From the NCBI GenBank assembly GCA_900596015.1, contig UVIF01000023.1:558001-622000 (forward strand): 64,000 nt of DNA. Reading direction: 5' to 3'. This stretch comes from Pseudomonas viridiflava (GTDB lineage: Bacteria > Pseudomonadota > Gammaproteobacteria > Pseudomonadales > Pseudomonadaceae). The notes beneath the pieces are model-generated. The model saw nothing but the letters and a program-made list of their open reading frames with translations, made no database searches and was not told the origin of the DNA. Shown one piece after another: positions 54,354-63,982 of this stretch. The position numbers and the translations under genes were made by a program. How positions within the stretch are numbered: the first letter of the stretch is position 1; each line of letters starts with the position of its first letter.

Positions 54354-55184
54354 TTACTGGCGAACCAGCCGGCCATTGGCCGCGGGCAGCGTGTCAGTGC
54401 TGCGATAAGGGTTGATGTCCAGGCCGCCGCGACGCACGTAGCGGGCGAATACAGTCAGTTTCTCCGGCCGCATCAGCCGCTGCAGATCAGTGAAAATCCG
54501 CTCGACACATTGCTCGTGGAAATCGGAGTGCTGACGAAAGCTGACCAGGTAGGCCAGCACGCTGGCGTGGTCCAGCGCCGGGCCACTGTAGGCAATACAC
54601 ACGCTGCCCCAGTCCGGCTGGCTGGTGACTGGGCAATTGGACCGCAGCAGGTGGCTATGGATGGCTTCTTCCACAATGGAGCCTGGGTCGCAACGCAGCA
54701 GCTCAGGCTGTGGGTGATCGTAGCTGCTGACCGTGATGTCCAGCTCGTCGATGCACACCCCAGGCAGTTGGACCACGCCCTCGGCCTGCACTTCCGCCAA
54801 CCGGCGCACCTTGACGCCCACCGACTTGCCGGCCGCCTTGGAAAGATCTTCCACCAGCACGGCTTGAAGATCATCCACCGAGACGAACGCGGTCTGGTTG
54901 AGCGAATTCAGGTACAGCTTGAACGACTTGGATTCGATGATGTTCGGTGAATCCGCAGGAATGCTGAACTCGCCGATGGCCACGACCGGCTTGCCCGAAG
55001 GCAGCAACCAGGAAAGCTCGAAGCAGTTCCACACGTCCACGCCGGTATAAGGCAGGGTTTCCGCGCTCAAGCCCAGCTCGGCCCACTTCGCTGCGCGGGG
55101 AATGGGAAACAGCAAAGAAGGGGTGTAGGTGGAAACGTACTCGCTGGACTTGCCCAGGGGAGAATGTTCGGCTGCGGGATGCAT
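54354..55184 (-). CDS. queF: NADPH-dependent 7-cyano-7-deazaguanine reductase
   Basis: This 276-residue bimodular QueF reduces preQ0 to preQ1 in queuosine synthesis for tRNA. The QueF motif ESKSFKLYLNSLNQ is at 84-97. The nucleophile Cys184 lies in RSNCPVTSQPDWGS with Asp191 nearby, and the NADPH-contact region is HPQPELLRC. The length fits the long E. coli type. No preQ1 riboswitch was recognised upstream. It forms its own unit, convergent with the DUF4404 gene. Confidence 0.94.
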   Translation of the reverse strand: MHPAAEHSPLGKSSEYVSTYTPSLLFPIPRAAKWAELGLSAETLPYTGVDVWNCFELSWLLPSGKPVVAIGEFSIPADSPNIIESKSFKLYLNSLNQTAFVSVDDLQAVLVEDLSKAAGKSVGVKVRRLAEVQAEGVVQLPGVCIDELDITVSSYDHPQPELLRCDPGSIVEEAIHSHLLRSNCPVTSQPDWGSVCIAYSGPALDHASVLAYLVSFRQHSDFHEQCVERIFTDLQRLMRPEKLTVFARYVRRGGLDINPYRSTDTLPAANGRLVRQ

Positions 55185-55287
55185 GAAATAAACCTGACTG
55201 AATGAACGACGGCAGTTTAGCGAATTTGCCGCGTTGCTGCATGGCGACGACGGTGCGGCTGCACACTCGCAACGTCGTCGTCATGGA

Positions 55288-56532
55288 TCATTCGTAGCGC
55301 AAGGCGTGCGCCGGTTCGATCTGCGACGCTCGATACGCAGGGTAGATGGTCGCAAGGAAGCTCAGCACCAGCCCTGCCCCGCAGATCAGCATGACATCTC
55401 CACCTTGCAGCTCGGAGGGCAGATTGCTGATGAAATACACGTCCGAGGTAAAGATGTGCTGGCCGCTGACGCGCTCCACCCAGCCGACGATGGCGCTGAC
55501 GTTGATCGCGGCGATCACGCCCAGCACGCCTCCGATCACGGTGCCGGCCACGCCGATGACCGTACCCTGGACCATGAAGATCCCCATGATCTGCCTCGGC
55601 GTGGCGCCGATGGTACGCAGGATGGCAATGTCCGCGCCCTTGTCGTTCACTACCATGATCAGGGTGGCAATGATGTTGAACGCCGCCACCGCAACGATCA
55701 TCAGCAGCAGCAGGCCAATCATGGTCTTTTCCATTTTCATGGCACTGAACAGACTGCCCTGGGTATGGGTCCAGTCGTCGGCCTTATAGGCCGTGCCCAG
55801 GTCCTTGACGATCGCCGCACTGACTTCCGGCGCCGTGTACAGGTCCTTTAGCTTGAGCCGCACACTCTGCACCTGACCCGGCTGCCAGCGCTGCATTTGC
55901 GCCGCATCCGCCGCGTTGATCAGGCCCATGGAGCCATCGAGTTCGGCGCCGACCTTGAACACGCCGACCACATTGAGGCGCTGCATGCGCGGGGTGATGC
56001 CACCCGGCGCAGTGCTGACTTCCGGCACGATGAGGGTGATCTTGTCGCCCACGTTCAAGCGGAAGCGCCTGGCGGTGATTTCACCGACGACAACCCCGAA
56101 TTCACCTGGCTTGAGATCGTCCAGGCGACCCTGGACGATGTGGTCGGCAACGATCGACACCTCGCCCTCGCGGGCCGGATCGACACCGCTGATCTGGATC
56201 GGCTGCATCATGCCCTTGTACGAGAGCATGCCGTCGAGTTCGGTGAACGGCACGGCCGCCAGCACTTCGGGGTTTTTCATGGCGGCGGCAGCCACGGGAC
56301 GCCAGTCGTCCAGCGGCTTCACGCCCTGGATCATGGCATGCGGCACCATACCAAGGATGCGCGAGCTCATTTCGCGCTGGAAGCCGTTCATCACCGACAG
56401 CACCACGATCATCGCCAGCACGCCCAGAGCAAGGCCGATCATCGAGGTCATGGAAATGAACGAAATGAAGTTCTTTCGTCGCTTGGCGCGGGTGTAACGC
56501 AAGCCGATGAAAATTGACAAGGGTCTGAACAT
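55288..56532 (-). CDS. lolE: Lipoprotein-releasing ABC transporter permease LolE
   Basis: The 414-residue permease releases lipoproteins from the inner membrane to LolA. It has an N-terminal helix after RYTRAKRRKNFISFISMTSM, a large periplasmic domain (about 50-265) and three C-terminal helices in an FtsX-like fold. It ends in the family tail YRASQIEPAHALRYE. It is the third gene of lolCDE and begins 29 bp after lolD. It is a close paralogue of LolC; the LolC/LolE naming follows gene order. Confidence 0.9.
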   Translation of the reverse strand: MFRPLSIFIGLRYTRAKRRKNFISFISMTSMIGLALGVLAMIVVLSVMNGFQREMSSRILGMVPHAMIQGVKPLDDWRPVAAAAMKNPEVLAAVPFTELDGMLSYKGMMQPIQISGVDPAREGEVSIVADHIVQGRLDDLKPGEFGVVVGEITARRFRLNVGDKITLIVPEVSTAPGGITPRMQRLNVVGVFKVGAELDGSMGLINAADAAQMQRWQPGQVQSVRLKLKDLYTAPEVSAAIVKDLGTAYKADDWTHTQGSLFSAMKMEKTMIGLLLLMIVAVAAFNIIATLIMVVNDKGADIAILRTIGATPRQIMGIFMVQGTVIGVAGTVIGGVLGVIAAINVSAIVGWVERVSGQHIFTSDVYFISNLPSELQGGDVMLICGAGLVLSFLATIYPAYRASQIEPAHALRYE

Positions 56533-56561
56533 GCAGAGGTAACCCGTTAGAAAAGAAGAAG

Positions 56562-57260
56562 CTAGATCGGCACCAGACGCCCGTCTTCCAGACGCAGTAC
56601 GCGGTCCATCTGTCGTGCCAGGCTCAAATCGTGGGTGACCACCAGGAACGCGGTGCGCAGCGAGACGCTGAGCTCGAGCATCAAGTCTTGAATGCCTTGC
56701 GCGGTGTGGTTGTCGAGGTTGCCTGTGGGCTCGTCGAGCATCACCAGCCCCGGCGTATTCACCAGGGCGCGGGCGATGGCAACACGCTGACGTTCGCCGC
56801 CGGACAGCTCCGCCGGCTTGTGCTGCAGCCGGTGCCCCAGGCCTACCCGCTCGAGCAGCGCAGTGGCGCGCTGTTTGGCCTCGGGGATGGCGGTCTTGCC
56901 GATCAGCAGCGGCATGCAGACGTTTTCCAGCGCGGTGAATTCGGGCAACAGGTGGTGAAACTGGTAGACGAAGCCCAGGGCACGATTGCGCAGCAGCCCA
57001 CGAGCCCGCTCGTTCAACGCCGAAAGCTCTTCACCCGCCAGCCATACGCTGCCGCGACTGGGCGTATCGAGCCCGCCAAGCATGTTGAGCAAGGTGCTCT
57101 TGCCCGAGCCGGAACTGCCGACGATAGCCACGCGCTCACCGGCATGCAGCTCCAGTTGCAGGTTGTCCAGCACGACCACGGATTCAGGGCCTTCCTCGTA
57201 GGATTTGCCCAGGTTGCGACAACTCAATACTGCTTGTTCACTCATGCCCGACTCACTCAT
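56562..57260 (-). CDS. lolD: Lipoprotein-releasing ABC transporter ATPase LolD
   Basis: This 232-residue ATPase has Walker A GSSGSGKS at 48-55, the LolD-specific FVYQFHHLLPEFTALENV Q-loop region, signature LSGGERQRVAIARAL and Walker B LVMLDEPTGNLD. ATG 57260 was chosen because GGAGG lies nine bases upstream and it overlaps the lolC stop; ATG 57245 is an alternative. It powers LolCE. Confidence 0.92.
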   Translation of the reverse strand: MSESGMSEQAVLSCRNLGKSYEEGPESVVVLDNLQLELHAGERVAIVGSSGSGKSTLLNMLGGLDTPSRGSVWLAGEELSALNERARGLLRNRALGFVYQFHHLLPEFTALENVCMPLLIGKTAIPEAKQRATALLERVGLGHRLQHKPAELSGGERQRVAIARALVNTPGLVMLDEPTGNLDNHTAQGIQDLMLELSVSLRTAFLVVTHDLSLARQMDRVLRLEDGRLVPI

Positions 57261-58503
57261 AACGTAACGCCTCCGCCGGCTGGGTACGCGCAGCACGCCA
57301 GGCCGGATACAGGGTGGCGAGGAAACTCAGGACTAATGCCGCGCCGCAGACCATGAACACATCCTTGGCCATGAGCTGCGAAGGCAGGTAATCGATGAAG
57401 TAGACATCGGCATTGAGAAACTTGTGGCCGATGGCTTTTTCCAGCAGGGCAATGGCAGCGCTGACGTTCAAGGCCGCCAGAATCCCGACCACGGCGCCGA
57501 TCAAGGTACCGACCACGCCGATCACCGTGCCCTGGACCATGAAGATGCGCATGATCTGCCCCGGCGTCGAGCCCAGGGTGCGCAGAATGGCGATATCGCC
57601 CTTCTTGTCGTTGACCACCATCACCAATGTGGAAATGATGTTGAACGCGGCCACGGCGACGATCAGCAGCAACAGCAGGCCGATCATGGCCTTCTCCATG
57701 CCGATGGCCTGGTAGAGATTGCCGTGGGTACGGGTCCAGTCGCGAGCATAATAGGTTTGGTCACCCAGCTGCTTGGCGATCTGCCAGGACACTCGCGGGG
57801 CCTGGAACAGATCTTCGAACTTCAAGCGCAGGCCCTGAACCTCGCCCGCTTTCCAGCGGTGCAGCTTGCCCAGGTCTTCGAGGTTGGCCAGGCCCAGGTA
57901 GCCGTCGAGCTCGCCGGCGCCGACGTGAAAGATGCCGGTCACGGTGAAGCGCTTCATGCGCGGGAACATGCCGGCCGGAGTCACCGTGACTTCGGGTGCC
58001 ACGAAGGTGACCTTGTCGCCGATACCCACGCCCAGCTTGGTCGCCGCCTTGTCGCCGATCATCAGGCCGAACTCGCCAGCCTTGAGGTCATCGACCCTGC
58101 CCTGTTTGACGAAGGCGTCGATGATCGAGACGTTGTGTTCCTGCGCAGGGTCGATGCCATTGAGCAGGATTTTCTGCACCTGGCCGGCATGGGTCAGCAG
58201 ACCCTGCATCTGGGTGAACGGCGCGACCGCCGCCACCTGCGGGTTCTGCCGGACCTGAGCCGCCAGCGCCGGCCAGTCGGCAATTGGCTGGCCGGATTCG
58301 ACGGTGGCGTGGGGCACCATGCCCAGCACGCGGGTGCGCATCTCGTGATCGAAGCCGTTCATGACCGACAGTACGACGATCATCACGACCACGCCCAGGG
58401 CGAGGCCGATCATCGAGGTGAGGGAGATGAACGACACGAAATGATTGCGCCGCTTGGCACGGGTGTAACGCGCGCCAATGAAAACGAAAAGAGGTCTGAA
58501 CAT
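57253..58503 (-). CDS. lolC: Lipoprotein-releasing ABC transporter permease LolC
   Basis: The 416-residue first gene product of lolCDE has the same FtsX-type layout as LolE. The N-terminal helix follows RYTRAKRRNHFVSFISLTSM, a large periplasmic domain binds the LolA chaperone, and three further helices precede the tail WRAARTQPAEALRYE. Its 3' end overlaps the lolD start, so the operon is translationally coupled. It is divergent from the PilZ gene at 58599. Confidence 0.9.
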   Translation of the reverse strand: MFRPLFVFIGARYTRAKRRNHFVSFISLTSMIGLALGVVVMIVVLSVMNGFDHEMRTRVLGMVPHATVESGQPIADWPALAAQVRQNPQVAAVAPFTQMQGLLTHAGQVQKILLNGIDPAQEHNVSIIDAFVKQGRVDDLKAGEFGLMIGDKAATKLGVGIGDKVTFVAPEVTVTPAGMFPRMKRFTVTGIFHVGAGELDGYLGLANLEDLGKLHRWKAGEVQGLRLKFEDLFQAPRVSWQIAKQLGDQTYYARDWTRTHGNLYQAIGMEKAMIGLLLLLIVAVAAFNIISTLVMVVNDKKGDIAILRTLGSTPGQIMRIFMVQGTVIGVVGTLIGAVVGILAALNVSAAIALLEKAIGHKFLNADVYFIDYLPSQLMAKDVFMVCGAALVLSFLATLYPAWRAARTQPAEALRYE

Positions 58504-58598
58504 GTCGGGGCTTGTTCGGGTGAAAGAGGAGACGTCCTGCTGGCAGGGCGTGACGAGCAGCTTTACACTCGGACCATCGCCTCTACCCTGGGTTCGTC

Positions 58599-59186
58599 AT
58601 GTCGACATCAGATGAAGAAGATCGCCGCGAATACTATCGCATCGATGACCGCATCGCACTGGAAATCACCATACTCCCGGCCAGCGAGACGGCGGGTGAA
58701 GACATGTTGCAGGATGCGTCGCCGCTGTTCGACCTGCTTGGCGAAATGCACCTTGCCGAGTTTGAAACCCAGCATCTGCTGCGCCAGCTCGGCGAAGCCG
58801 ACCGTGCGGTGGAAGCCGTGCTCAAGGCCCAGAACAAGCGTATAGACCTGCTTGGCCAAGTGGTTGCGCAGACGCTTGTGGAGCGTATCGGCGAGGCCCG
58901 GCCAGTGGTGCTGTCCGAAGGCGGCCTGGCGTTCTTCCAGCAACAGCCAATGGTGGAGCAAACGCGCCTGGCGTTGCGGATCGCGCTGATGCCGCAAGCG
59001 CTGGGGCTGTCACTCAAGGCAAGCGTCACCAACTGCATCGCAGTGGGCAACGACCAGTTCGAGATCGGTACCCAATTCGTCGACATCAGTGATGCCCAGC
59101 GCCAGTTGCTCGCCCGTTACATCCTGCACAAGCAGCAAGTCCAACGGCGTCAGGCGCGCGAGCGGCAAGACGCGACCACCGACTGA
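58599..59186 (+). CDS. PilZ-domain protein with altered second motif
   Basis: The 195-residue protein starts with RxxxR at Arg10-Arg14 (REYYRIDDRIALEI). A helical middle (60-100) follows. The second motif region reads VLSEGGLAFF near 110, where Asp of DxSxxG is Val. Binding of c-di-GMP may be weakened. It is next to lolC and the glycerophosphodiesterase gene, an order common in Pseudomonas. ATG 58599 has no strong ribosome site. Confidence 0.8.
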   Translation: MSTSDEEDRREYYRIDDRIALEITILPASETAGEDMLQDASPLFDLLGEMHLAEFETQHLLRQLGEADRAVEAVLKAQNKRIDLLGQVVAQTLVERIGEARPVVLSEGGLAFFQQQPMVEQTRLALRIALMPQALGLSLKASVTNCIAVGNDQFEIGTQFVDISDAQRQLLARYILHKQQVQRRQARERQDATTD

Positions 59187-59213
59187 CCCACTCTTCTCAC
59201 TCAAGGAGCGAAC

Positions 59214-59936
59214 GTGACGCTTATCTATGGCCATCGCGGTGCCAAGGGCGAAGCCCCGGAAAATACCCTCGCAAGCTTCAAGCAATGCCTGGAACACGGT
59301 GTGCGCCGATGCGAGCTGGACCTGCATCTGTCCAGGGACGGCGAACTGATGGTCATCCATGACCCCACCCTCAAGCGCACCACCGGCCGTGGCGGCAAGG
59401 TCGTCGAGCATGACGCACAGGCGCTGACCAGCTACGACGCGCGCAAGGGTGGGCCGGGATGGGTGTCACCCTGCCCCATTCCGCGCCTTGAGGAACTGTT
59501 CGAGCAATGCGCCTTCGATCACTGGCAGCTGGAAGTGAAGAGCGCATCGCGCACGCGCGCCGCCACTACCGTGCTGGCTATCCGCGAGCTGGCACAACGC
59601 ATGAATCTGCTGGACAAGATCACCATTACCTCCAGCTCCCGAGAAGTGCTGCGCGCAGCCCTGGAGTTGACCCCGGACATGGCCCGCGGATTGGTGGCCG
59701 AATACGCCTGGCTGGACCCGATCAAGGTGGCGCAAGGTTATGGGTGCGAGCTGCTTGCCTTGAACTGGACGCTGTGCACACCCGAGCGCTTGCTCAAGGC
59801 CCAGCGCCAGGGTCTGCATGTGTCGGTATGGACGGTCAACGAGCCTGCACTGATGCGCAGACTCGCCGACTTCGGCGTGGACAGCCTGATTACAGACTTT
59901 CCCGGTTTGGCCAGCGCCACCCTCGGGAATCGCTGA
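59214..59936 (+). CDS. Glycerophosphodiester phosphodiesterase (UgpQ-like, cytosolic)
   Basis: This 240-residue TIM-barrel enzyme hydrolyses glycerophosphodiesters to glycerol 3-phosphate and an alcohol. Catalytic residues are His7 in YGHRGAKGEAPENT, the metal-binding ELDLHLSRDGE near 34-44, and His49 in VIHDPTLKRTT. No signal peptide is present, so it is cytosolic. The start is GTG 59214 with AAGGAG. It lies 27 bp after the PilZ gene and may be cotranscribed with it. Confidence 0.9.
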   Translation: MTLIYGHRGAKGEAPENTLASFKQCLEHGVRRCELDLHLSRDGELMVIHDPTLKRTTGRGGKVVEHDAQALTSYDARKGGPGWVSPCPIPRLEELFEQCAFDHWQLEVKSASRTRAATTVLAIRELAQRMNLLDKITITSSSREVLRAALELTPDMARGLVAEYAWLDPIKVAQGYGCELLALNWTLCTPERLLKAQRQGLHVSVWTVNEPALMRRLADFGVDSLITDFPGLASATLGNR

Positions 59937-59947
59937 AATCGGTCTCC

Positions 59948-59972
59948 CCGGCCGGCTCAGGCCACCGGCCGG
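59948..59972. terminator. GC hairpin between convergent glycerophosphodiesterase and sthA genes
   Basis: CCGGCCGG at 59948-59955 and 59965-59972 form an 8-bp stem. No T run follows, so it is only a candidate terminator. Confidence 0.4.
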
Positions 59973-59978
59973 AGCCGC

Positions 59979-61373
59979 TCAAAAAAGCCGGTTGAGGCCG
60001 TCGTAGGCTGCAACCCGATAGGCTTCGGCCATGGTCGGGTAGTTGAAGGTGGTGTTGACGAAATACTTCAGGGTATTGAGCTCACCAGGCTGGTTCATGA
60101 TCGCCTGGCCGATGTGCACGATCTCCGAGGCCTGGTCGCCGAAGCAATGCACGCCCAGTACCTGCAGGGTTTCGCGGTGAAAGAGGATCTTCAGCATGCC
60201 CACCGGCTCGCCGGAAATCTGCGCACGGGCCATGCCCTTGAAGAACGCCTTGCCCACCTCGTATGGCACCTTGGCCTGGGTCAGTTCGTGCTCGTTCTTG
60301 CCGATCGAACTGATCTCGGGAATGGTGTAGATGCCAGTCGGTACGTCGTTGACGAAGCGCCAGCTGCCGTTGTCGACCACGCTGCCGGCTGCCGAGCGGC
60401 CCTGGTCGTGAGCAGCACTGGCCAGGCTCGGCCAGCCGATCACATCGCCTGCCCCATAGATCGTCGGCACCGAGGTGCGGTAGGCCTCGTCGACGCTGAT
60501 CTGGCCGCGACCGTTGACCTTGATGCCGATGTTCTCCAGGCCCAGGCGGTCGGTGTTGCCGGTACGGCCGTTGCACCAGAGCAAGGCATCGGCCTTGATC
60601 TTCTTGCCGGACTTGAGGTGCAGCACGACGCCGTTCTCGAGGCCTTCGACTTTCTCGTATTCCTCGTTGTGCCTGACCATCACATTGTTGTTGCTGAAGT
60701 GATAGCTCAGGCCCTGGGAAATTTCGGCGTCGAGGAAACTGAGCAACTGCTCGCGGTTGTCGATCAGCTCGACCAGCACGCCCAGGCCGCTGAAAATCGA
60801 CGCGTACTCGCAGCCGATGACGCCGGCGCCGTAGATGATCAATTTGCGTGGGGTGTGAGTGATGCTCAGCACCGTATCGCTGTCGTAGATACGCGAATGG
60901 CTGAAGTCGATGTCGGCGGGCCGGTAAGGCCGCGAACCGGTGGCAATGATGACGCTCTTGGCGATGAGCTTCTCTTGCGCGCCGTTGGCGCAGATCACTT
61001 CGACCGTCTGCTCGTCGGAGAAACTGCCGGTGCCGAAGAACACGTCGACGCGGTTGCGCGCATAGTAGCTGGTGCGCGAAGCCACCTGTTTGGCGATCAC
61101 CCGCTCGGCGCTCTTGAGCACGTCCGGGAACGAAAACCAGCGCGGTTCGCCAATGGCACGGAACATCGGGTTGGTATTGAACTGGATGATCTGCTTGACC
61201 GAGTGGCGCAGGGCCTTGGAAGGAATGGTACCCAGGTGGGTGCAGTTGCCGCCGACCTGGCGCCGACTGTCGACCATGGCCACCTTGCGTCCGGCCTTGG
61301 CGGCGTTCATTGCCGCCCCTTCTCCGGCGGGGCCGGAACCCAGCACCACTACGTCGTAGTTGTAGACAGCCAT
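59979..61373 (-). CDS. sthA: Soluble pyridine nucleotide transhydrogenase
   Basis: This 464-residue cytosolic flavoprotein (Si-specific transhydrogenase) moves hydride between NADPH and NAD. The FAD-binding VVLGSGPAGEGAAMNAAK lies near residue 9-26. At the position of the redox disulfide in related enzymes it reads GGNCTHLGTIPSK: Cys44 is kept and the second cysteine is Thr49, as expected for SthA rather than lipoamide dehydrogenase. ATG 61373 has AAGGAG and gives the canonical length; a longer in-frame start is unnecessary. Confidence 0.95.
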   Translation of the reverse strand: MAVYNYDVVVLGSGPAGEGAAMNAAKAGRKVAMVDSRRQVGGNCTHLGTIPSKALRHSVKQIIQFNTNPMFRAIGEPRWFSFPDVLKSAERVIAKQVASRTSYYARNRVDVFFGTGSFSDEQTVEVICANGAQEKLIAKSVIIATGSRPYRPADIDFSHSRIYDSDTVLSITHTPRKLIIYGAGVIGCEYASIFSGLGVLVELIDNREQLLSFLDAEISQGLSYHFSNNNVMVRHNEEYEKVEGLENGVVLHLKSGKKIKADALLWCNGRTGNTDRLGLENIGIKVNGRGQISVDEAYRTSVPTIYGAGDVIGWPSLASAAHDQGRSAAGSVVDNGSWRFVNDVPTGIYTIPEISSIGKNEHELTQAKVPYEVGKAFFKGMARAQISGEPVGMLKILFHRETLQVLGVHCFGDQASEIVHIGQAIMNQPGELNTLKYFVNTTFNYPTMAEAYRVAAYDGLNRLF

Positions 61374-61596
61374 GCGTACTCCTTCAAATCTGGCCGGGCG
61401 CCACGACGGCGCCAACGGCTGGCGTGCCCTCATCGGGCATCGAAAAACATGCGGTGCATTCTATAGCAAGCACGGGCACCGCGAACATTTACCCTGGGTC
61501 GGCGCGTAGCCTATTTTCCGTGGCCGGTAACGTCAACGTATGCCTGCGACATTTCGCCACCCCGCGACCTTGGAACATCCCCGACCCGGTGAATGA

Positions 61597-62508
61597 CTAG
61601 GTCGCCGCAGTGCCAGATGCCGAAGCCTTGGAGGCCGTCGAGGCCTGCGGGACGCTGTCGTCGAGCAGTTCGAGCATTGCCGCCAGGTTGGGCGAACCTG
61701 CGCCACGGCGCCAGATCAGCCAGGTGTGCAGCCAGCGAAACTCTTCGGCCAGGGTCCAGACACTGACGTTGCTGCTGCCGGGCATGCTTTCCAGCATGCT
61801 GCGCGGCATCAAGGCCAGGCCGGCGCCGGCACTGACGCAGGCGAGCATGCCGTGATAGGACTCCATTTCGAAGATCTTGCCGGGCGCCGCGCCGTCGGCG
61901 ACGAACCAGTTTTCGAAGTGCCGACGGTAGGAGCAGTTGGCGCGAAAGGCATAAATGGTTTCGCCATTGACGTCCTGGGCCCGGGACACAGGCGCGTGAC
62001 TGCGCGCGCTGACCAGCACCATTTCTTCGTCGTACACCACACGCCCATCGAGCAGCGGATGACGCAGCGGGCCGTCGACAAAGGCAGCGGCCAGCCGCCC
62101 GCCGAGCACGCTGTCGAGCATGTCGCCCGACGGTCCGGTGGACAGGTCCAGCTCGACCTTGGGATAACGATGATGGTACGCCGCCAGCAACGGTGGGATG
62201 CGCACGGCTGCCGTGCTTTCCAGCGAGCCCAGTGCGAACGAGCCCTGCGGCTCGGTACCCGACACCGCCTGGCGCGCCTCCTCGACCAGATCGAGGATGC
62301 GTCGCGTGTAGTCGAGAAAACTCCAGCCATTGGGCGACAGGCGCAAGCGCAGCTTTTCGCGGATGAACAGATCGACCCCCAGTTCGCTTTCCAGTTGCTT
62401 GATCCGCGTCGTGAGGTTGGAAGGCACCCTATGCACGCGCTGAGCGGCGGCGGCAATACTGCCTTCCTCGGCCACAGCGCGAAACAACTCCAATTGGGTC
62501 AGGTCCAT
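61597..62508 (-). CDS. LysR-family regulator, PtrR-like
   Basis: The 303-residue LysR protein has an N-terminal winged HTH (LELFRAVAEEGSIAAAAQRV, NLTTRIKQLESELGVDLF) in the first 60 residues and an effector-binding domain from about 90. The C-terminus is Ala/Ser rich. It is divergent from a succinate-semialdehyde-type dehydrogenase gene across a 100-bp gap, the same arrangement as ptrR (yneJ) and sad in E. coli, where it responds to glutamate or putrescine catabolism. It probably represses or activates that gene and itself. Confidence 0.87.
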   Translation of the reverse strand: MDLTQLELFRAVAEEGSIAAAAQRVHRVPSNLTTRIKQLESELGVDLFIREKLRLRLSPNGWSFLDYTRRILDLVEEARQAVSGTEPQGSFALGSLESTAAVRIPPLLAAYHHRYPKVELDLSTGPSGDMLDSVLGGRLAAAFVDGPLRHPLLDGRVVYDEEMVLVSARSHAPVSRAQDVNGETIYAFRANCSYRRHFENWFVADGAAPGKIFEMESYHGMLACVSAGAGLALMPRSMLESMPGSSNVSVWTLAEEFRWLHTWLIWRRGAGSPNLAAMLELLDDSVPQASTASKASASGTAAT

Positions 62509-62608
62509 ACATTCTCCAAACGAGATGGTTTCGGTGATTATTATTCAGTTTTCATGATTTAACCATGCCCGTATCGTGGTCGACATCTTCCTTCGACAGG
62601 TGAACGTC
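62509..62608. promoter_or_regulatory. Divergent promoter region between the LysR and aldehyde dehydrogenase genes
   Basis: This 100-bp AT-rich gap includes ATTATTATTCAGTTTTCATG near 62537-62556. It should hold both promoters and the LysR operator (T-N11-A type), but I could not fix individual boxes. Confidence 0.45.
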
Positions 62609-63982
62609 ATGACGCATGCCATCTCCTTGAACCCCGCCACCGGCGCCGAGCTGCAACGCTACCCTTTCGACAGCGAGGCGCAACTGGAGGACACCCTGGC
62701 CGGCAGTTTTGCCGCCTTCGAACAATGGCGCTACGTTGCGCTCGGTGAGCGCGCTGCAGCCATCGCACGCATGGCAGACGTGCTGCGCAAGAACAGTGAG
62801 TCGCTGGCGCAGATGATCACCCAGGAAATGGGCAAGCCCATCACCCAGGCGCGCGCCGAAGTCGAGAAGTGCGCCGGACTGTGCCAGTGGTACGCCGAAC
62901 ACGGCCCGGCAATGCTCGCCGCCGAGGCCACCCAGGTGCCAGGCCAGAAAGCGCGCATCGAATACCGTCCGTTGGGCCCGGTGCTGGCAGTGATGCCGTG
63001 GAATTTCCCGCTCTGGCAAGTCTTGCGCGGCGCCGTTCCGGTGATCCTTGCCGGCAATGGCTACTTGCTCAAGCATGCGCCGAACGTGATGGGCAGCGCC
63101 ACGCTGCTGCGTGAGGCATTCGACCAGGCGGGCCTGCCCCACGGCCTGTTCGGTGTGCTCAATGTCGAGCCTGCTGGCGTATCGCGGGCCATCGCCGACC
63201 CACGGGTTGCTGCCGTGACCGTGACCGGCAGCGTCGGTGCAGGCTCGGCGATTGCCGCACAAGCCGGTGCGGCATTGAAGAAGTGCGTACTGGAGCTGGG
63301 CGGCTGCGACCCGTTCATCGTCCTGGCCGATGCCGACCTGGACGAAGCGGTCAACGCTGCCCTGCTCGGGCGCTTCCAGAACACCGGCCAGGTCTGCGCC
63401 GCGGCCAAGCGCCTGATCGTCGAATCCAGCATTCTGCCGGCCTTCACCGAGCGCTTCCTGGCCGCCACCCGGGCGCTGAAGGTCGGCGATCCGCAGCTCG
63501 ACGACACCTACATCGGCCCCATGGCGCGTTACGATCTGCGCGACGAGCTGGATGGCCAGGTCCAGACTTCCATCGAGCAAGGTGCCGAACTGCTGTTGGG
63601 CGGGCACAAACTCCCCGGCGATGGCAATTTCTACGCACCGACGGTGCTTGGTAACGTGCAGCCCGGCATGACCGCCTTCGATCAGGAACTGTTCGGTCCC
63701 GTGGCGTCCATCATTGAGGCGCGCGATGCACAGCATGCGCTGGCACTGGCCAATGACAGTGAGTTCGGGCTGTCGGCGACGGTATGGACGGTCGATGGCG
63801 AACTGATCGAGTACTTCACCGAGCGCCTGGAGACCGGGGCGATCTTCATCAACGGCTACGGTGCCTCGGATGCCCGCGTGGGCTTCGGCGGCATCAAGAA
63901 AAGCGGCTTCGGGCGCGAGCTGTCGCACTTCGGGGTGCGCGAGTTCTGCAACGCCCAGACGGTCTGGCTCGATCGCCGCTGA
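62609..63982 (+). CDS. sad: NAD(P)-dependent succinate-semialdehyde dehydrogenase, Sad-type
   Basis: This is a 457-residue aldehyde dehydrogenase with the Rossmann cofactor domain (VMPWNFPLWQVLRG near 131; TGSVGAGSAIAAQAG), general base Glu229 in LELGGCDPF and the nucleophile Cys263 in NTGQVCAAAKR. Length and the FGGIKKSGFGRELSHFG ending match the Sad (YneI) branch, which oxidises succinate semialdehyde in GABA/putrescine breakdown. ATG 62609 has AGGTGA upstream; an earlier in-frame start adds only residues without support. The PtrR-like regulator is divergent. Confidence 0.87.
   Translation: MTHAISLNPATGAELQRYPFDSEAQLEDTLAGSFAAFEQWRYVALGERAAAIARMADVLRKNSESLAQMITQEMGKPITQARAEVEKCAGLCQWYAEHGPAMLAAEATQVPGQKARIEYRPLGPVLAVMPWNFPLWQVLRGAVPVILAGNGYLLKHAPNVMGSATLLREAFDQAGLPHGLFGVLNVEPAGVSRAIADPRVAAVTVTGSVGAGSAIAAQAGAALKKCVLELGGCDPFIVLADADLDEAVNAALLGRFQNTGQVCAAAKRLIVESSILPAFTERFLAATRALKVGDPQLDDTYIGPMARYDLRDELDGQVQTSIEQGAELLLGGHKLPGDGNFYAPTVLGNVQPGMTAFDQELFGPVASIIEARDAQHALALANDSEFGLSATVWTVDGELIEYFTERLETGAIFINGYGASDARVGFGGIKKSGFGRELSHFGVREFCNAQTVWLDRR

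Noticed and set aside
54354..55287. preQ1 riboswitch before queF
   Set aside because: The leader of about 100 bp shows no recognisable preQ1 aptamer fold.
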